Shown: in pieces, positions 12,680 through 14,116 of the stretch
How the letters are laid out: each line of letters opens with the position of its first letter
Position numbering within the stretch: the first letter of the stretch is position 1
Assembly (NCBI GenBank): GCA_035552595.1
Contig: DASZKZ010000003.1
Span: 1 to 14,116 of the forward strand
Length of the DNA stretch: 14,116 nt
From: Aeolococcus sp035552595
Lineage (GTDB): Bacteria > Chloroflexota > Dormibacteria > Aeolococcales > Aeolococcaceae
Direction: 5' to 3'
Translations under genes and position numbers: made by a program
Notes under the pieces: generated by a model
What the model saw: only the letters and a program-made list of their open reading frames with translations
Database searches by the model: none
Told to the model about the DNA's origin: nothing

Positions 12680-12693
12680 TGAGACACGTCTCA
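12680..12693 (+). promoter_or_regulatory. Inverted repeat over the ribosome site and start of the secreted protein
   Basis: TGAGAC-AC-GTCTCA is a perfect dyad ending on the A of the ATG at 12693. The ribosome site, GAGGTGAG (12676-12683), runs into its 5' arm. In RNA a 5-bp stem with a 4-nt loop could hide the start codon; as DNA it could be a repressor site. Confidence 0.4.
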
Positions 12694-14116
12694 TGAGCCA
12701 CCGCCATCAACTCGCTCTCGCCGCCGCCGCGGCGCTGGCCCTGGGCACGGTCACCCTCGCCCAGGCGGGACGCATCAGTGGCACCCAGTCGGGTCATCCC
12801 GCGTTCGCCATCCCGGTGGGCCTGGCCGGCGGTGTCGGCGGCGAGCCCAGCGTCGCCACCGATGGCCTCGGCAACGTGCTCATCGGCGGTCCGCAGGGCG
12901 TGCCCGGCGGGCAGGGGGCGTACTGGACCTCCCACAATCACGGCGCCCAGTTCGGGAGTGCCCCCACCTACACGAACAACCTGGCGACCATCTACGGTGG
13001 GGCCACCGGCGGTGGTGACGAGGACATCGCGTTCAACCCCAACGACGGCAGCCCGTACGCCGGCCGCATCTACATCGCCGACCTCGCCGCCACCCACTCG
13101 ACGGTGTGCTTCAGCACCGACCACGGCAACACGTTCAACGCCATTGGGCCGGTCCCCGACCCCAATCACTGCCAGGCGACCACGCTGGGCGCCACCACCC
13201 CGTCGTCCGACCGGCAGTGGCTGACCGCGGATCGCAACGGCCGCGCCTACATCACCGACCATGAGTTCGTGTCGGCACAGCCACGGATGTGGACCACCAG
13301 CAACGGCGGAGCCGACCAGTTCGTCACCCCCTGCGGGCCGATCGTGACCGACCCGACCATCGAGGCCAATGTCCCCACGGACGTCACCGGGGGCACCCTG
13401 GTGTCGAAGCCGATGGTCGACTCCGCCGGCAACATCTACGTTCTCTTCACCACCACCACGCAGTCGCAGAACGCGGCGGCGCTCGCGGCGGGACAGAGCT
13501 CGGGCACCTTCAGCCAGGCCTACCTGGCGGTCTCCAACGACAGGTGCACCAGCTTCACCGACCACACCATCTTCGACGGCGCGGCCACCCACCCTGCCAA
13601 CTCCGTGCAGTTCGGCGACATCTTCAACGACCTGGTCATCGACCCGGCCGGCAACCTCTACGCGGTCGCCGCCGGCTACATCGGCACCACCCCCTTCGCC
13701 AAGAAGGCCGACATCTACCTGTTCAGCTCGACCAACCATGGGGTGTCGTGGAGCCCGTACCGGCAGGTGAACACCGACGTGGGCGCCCATGTCCTGCCCG
13801 CGGCGGCCGCGGGGCTCAGCTCCGGCCAGCTGGCCATCGGCTACTTCCGCACCACCAACGCGAACACCGACCCCAACAACGCGACGGACGTGTGGACGTA
13901 CACCGCCGCGGAGTCGACCAACGCGCTCAGCCTGAAGACCGCATTCACCTTCACCGACATGCCCGCGGCGGCGGGCACCACCGGCAACACGTACCACTAC
14001 GGTGACATCTGCACCTCGGGAATCCTCTGCGGCACCGGCATCCCGGGAACGGGCACGGATCGCAGCCTGCTCGACTTCACATCGGCGGCGGTCGACAGCG
14101 ACGGCTGCATGTTCTT
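12693..14116 (+). CDS. Secreted BNR/Asp-box beta-propeller protein (sialidase-like fold), 3' end cut by the window edge
   Basis: From ATG 12693, 474 codons remain open to the right edge. A signal peptide is clear: short basic start, hydrophobic Ala/Leu core (7-22), likely cleavage after LAQA (22-25). Repeating blade-like units follow, each with a strand plus D-x-x-G-N-x-Y/L turn: EPSVATDGLGNVLIG (51-65), WLTADRNGRAYITDH (176-190), KPMVDSAGNIYVLF (239-252), NDLVIDPAGNLYAVAA (312-327). Asp-box-like turns are STDHGNTF (141-148), SNDRCTSF (281-288) and STNHGVSW (346-353). This is the architecture of BNR/sialidase-like beta-propellers. I do not see the sialidase arginine triad with confidence, so it may be a binding or structural protein. 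Cysteines (C139, C160, C214, C285, C440, C446, C472) suit an exported, disulfide-bonded protein. GAGGTGAG is the ribosome site. It diverges from the membrane-anchored protein gene. Confidence 0.85.
   Translation, partial: MSHRHQLALAAAAALALGTVTLAQAGRISGTQSGHPAFAIPVGLAGGVGGEPSVATDGLGNVLIGGPQGVPGGQGAYWTSHNHGAQFGSAPTYTNNLATIYGGATGGGDEDIAFNPNDGSPYAGRIYIADLAATHSTVCFSTDHGNTFNAIGPVPDPNHCQATTLGATTPSSDRQWLTADRNGRAYITDHEFVSAQPRMWTTSNGGADQFVTPCGPIVTDPTIEANVPTDVTGGTLVSKPMVDSAGNIYVLFTTTTQSQNAAALAAGQSSGTFSQAYLAVSNDRCTSFTDHTIFDGAATHPANSVQFGDIFNDLVIDPAGNLYAVAAGYIGTTPFAKKADIYLFSSTNHGVSWSPYRQVNTDVGAHVLPAAAAGLSSGQLAIGYFRTTNANTDPNNATDVWTYTAAESTNALSLKTAFTFTDMPAAAGTTGNTYHYGDICTSGILCGTGIPGTGTDRSLLDFTSAAVDSDGCMF

Noticed and set aside
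12648..13997. 449-codon open frame on the minus strand opposite the secreted propeller
   Set aside because: Gly/Val/Arg-rich with no family signature; it is the complement of a well-supported gene with a signal peptide. GC-rich third positions keep such antisense frames open.
1..14116. tRNA, rRNA, CRISPR array, insertion sequence, attachment site or prophage gene
   Set aside because: I looked for cloverleaf patterns, regularly spaced repeats, terminal inverted repeats and transposase or integrase motifs and found none.

Overview
The window is a high-GC, gene-dense bacterial chromosome segment (roughly two-thirds G+C by eye, strong G/C bias at third codon positions, which also produces many long shadow reading frames). 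Gene content (TadE/TadG pseudopilins, a DUF4032 kinase-like protein, HxlR and MerR regulators, mixed GTG/ATG starts, two apparently leaderless genes) fits a soil-type Terrabacterium: Actinobacteriota, Chloroflexota or a candidate phylum such as Dormibacterota. I cannot place it more finely. There is no RNA gene, CRISPR, insertion sequence or phage gene.

Layout. (1) 1-1530: a divergent pair, an RraA-family aldolase-like protein (minus, cut by the left edge) and a class II aldolase/adducin protein (plus), sharing a short control region. (2) 1557-7471, all minus: reading 5'->3', two TadE-type pseudopilins and a TadG-like protein packed with 4-nt overlap and 1-nt spacing, then a polytopic membrane protein carrying a spermidine-synthase-like SAM domain, then a YbhB/PEBP-family protein that probably has its own promoter. 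(3) 7472-7904: a 433-nt non-coding region with repeats and hairpins and a candidate promoter for (4) a 14-TM drug-exporter-type MFS protein and a downstream MerR regulator, 7905-9929. (5) 9853-11124, minus: a DUF4032 protein kinase-like gene whose 3' end overlaps the MerR gene by 77 nt tail to tail. (6) 11213-11554: a small HxlR regulator with a leaderless-type start. (7) 11583-14116: a membrane-anchored extracytoplasmic protein (minus) diverging from a secreted BNR/Asp-box beta-propeller protein (plus, cut by the right edge), separated by 132 nt holding dyads and direct repeats.

The part most likely to hold something undescribed is the minus-strand block 2194-7471: three pseudopilins with unusually large or altered exported parts (one TadE seems split by an inserted domain plus Thr/Pro linker; the TadG-like one has a roughly 480-residue head without a visible von Willebrand A motif), next to a membrane-embedded SAM-domain protein whose usual aminopropyltransferase catalytic motif looks changed. 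No pilus motor, platform, secretin or prepilin peptidase lies in the window, so whether this is a surface appendage, a minor-pilin set or a separate envelope system cannot be decided here.
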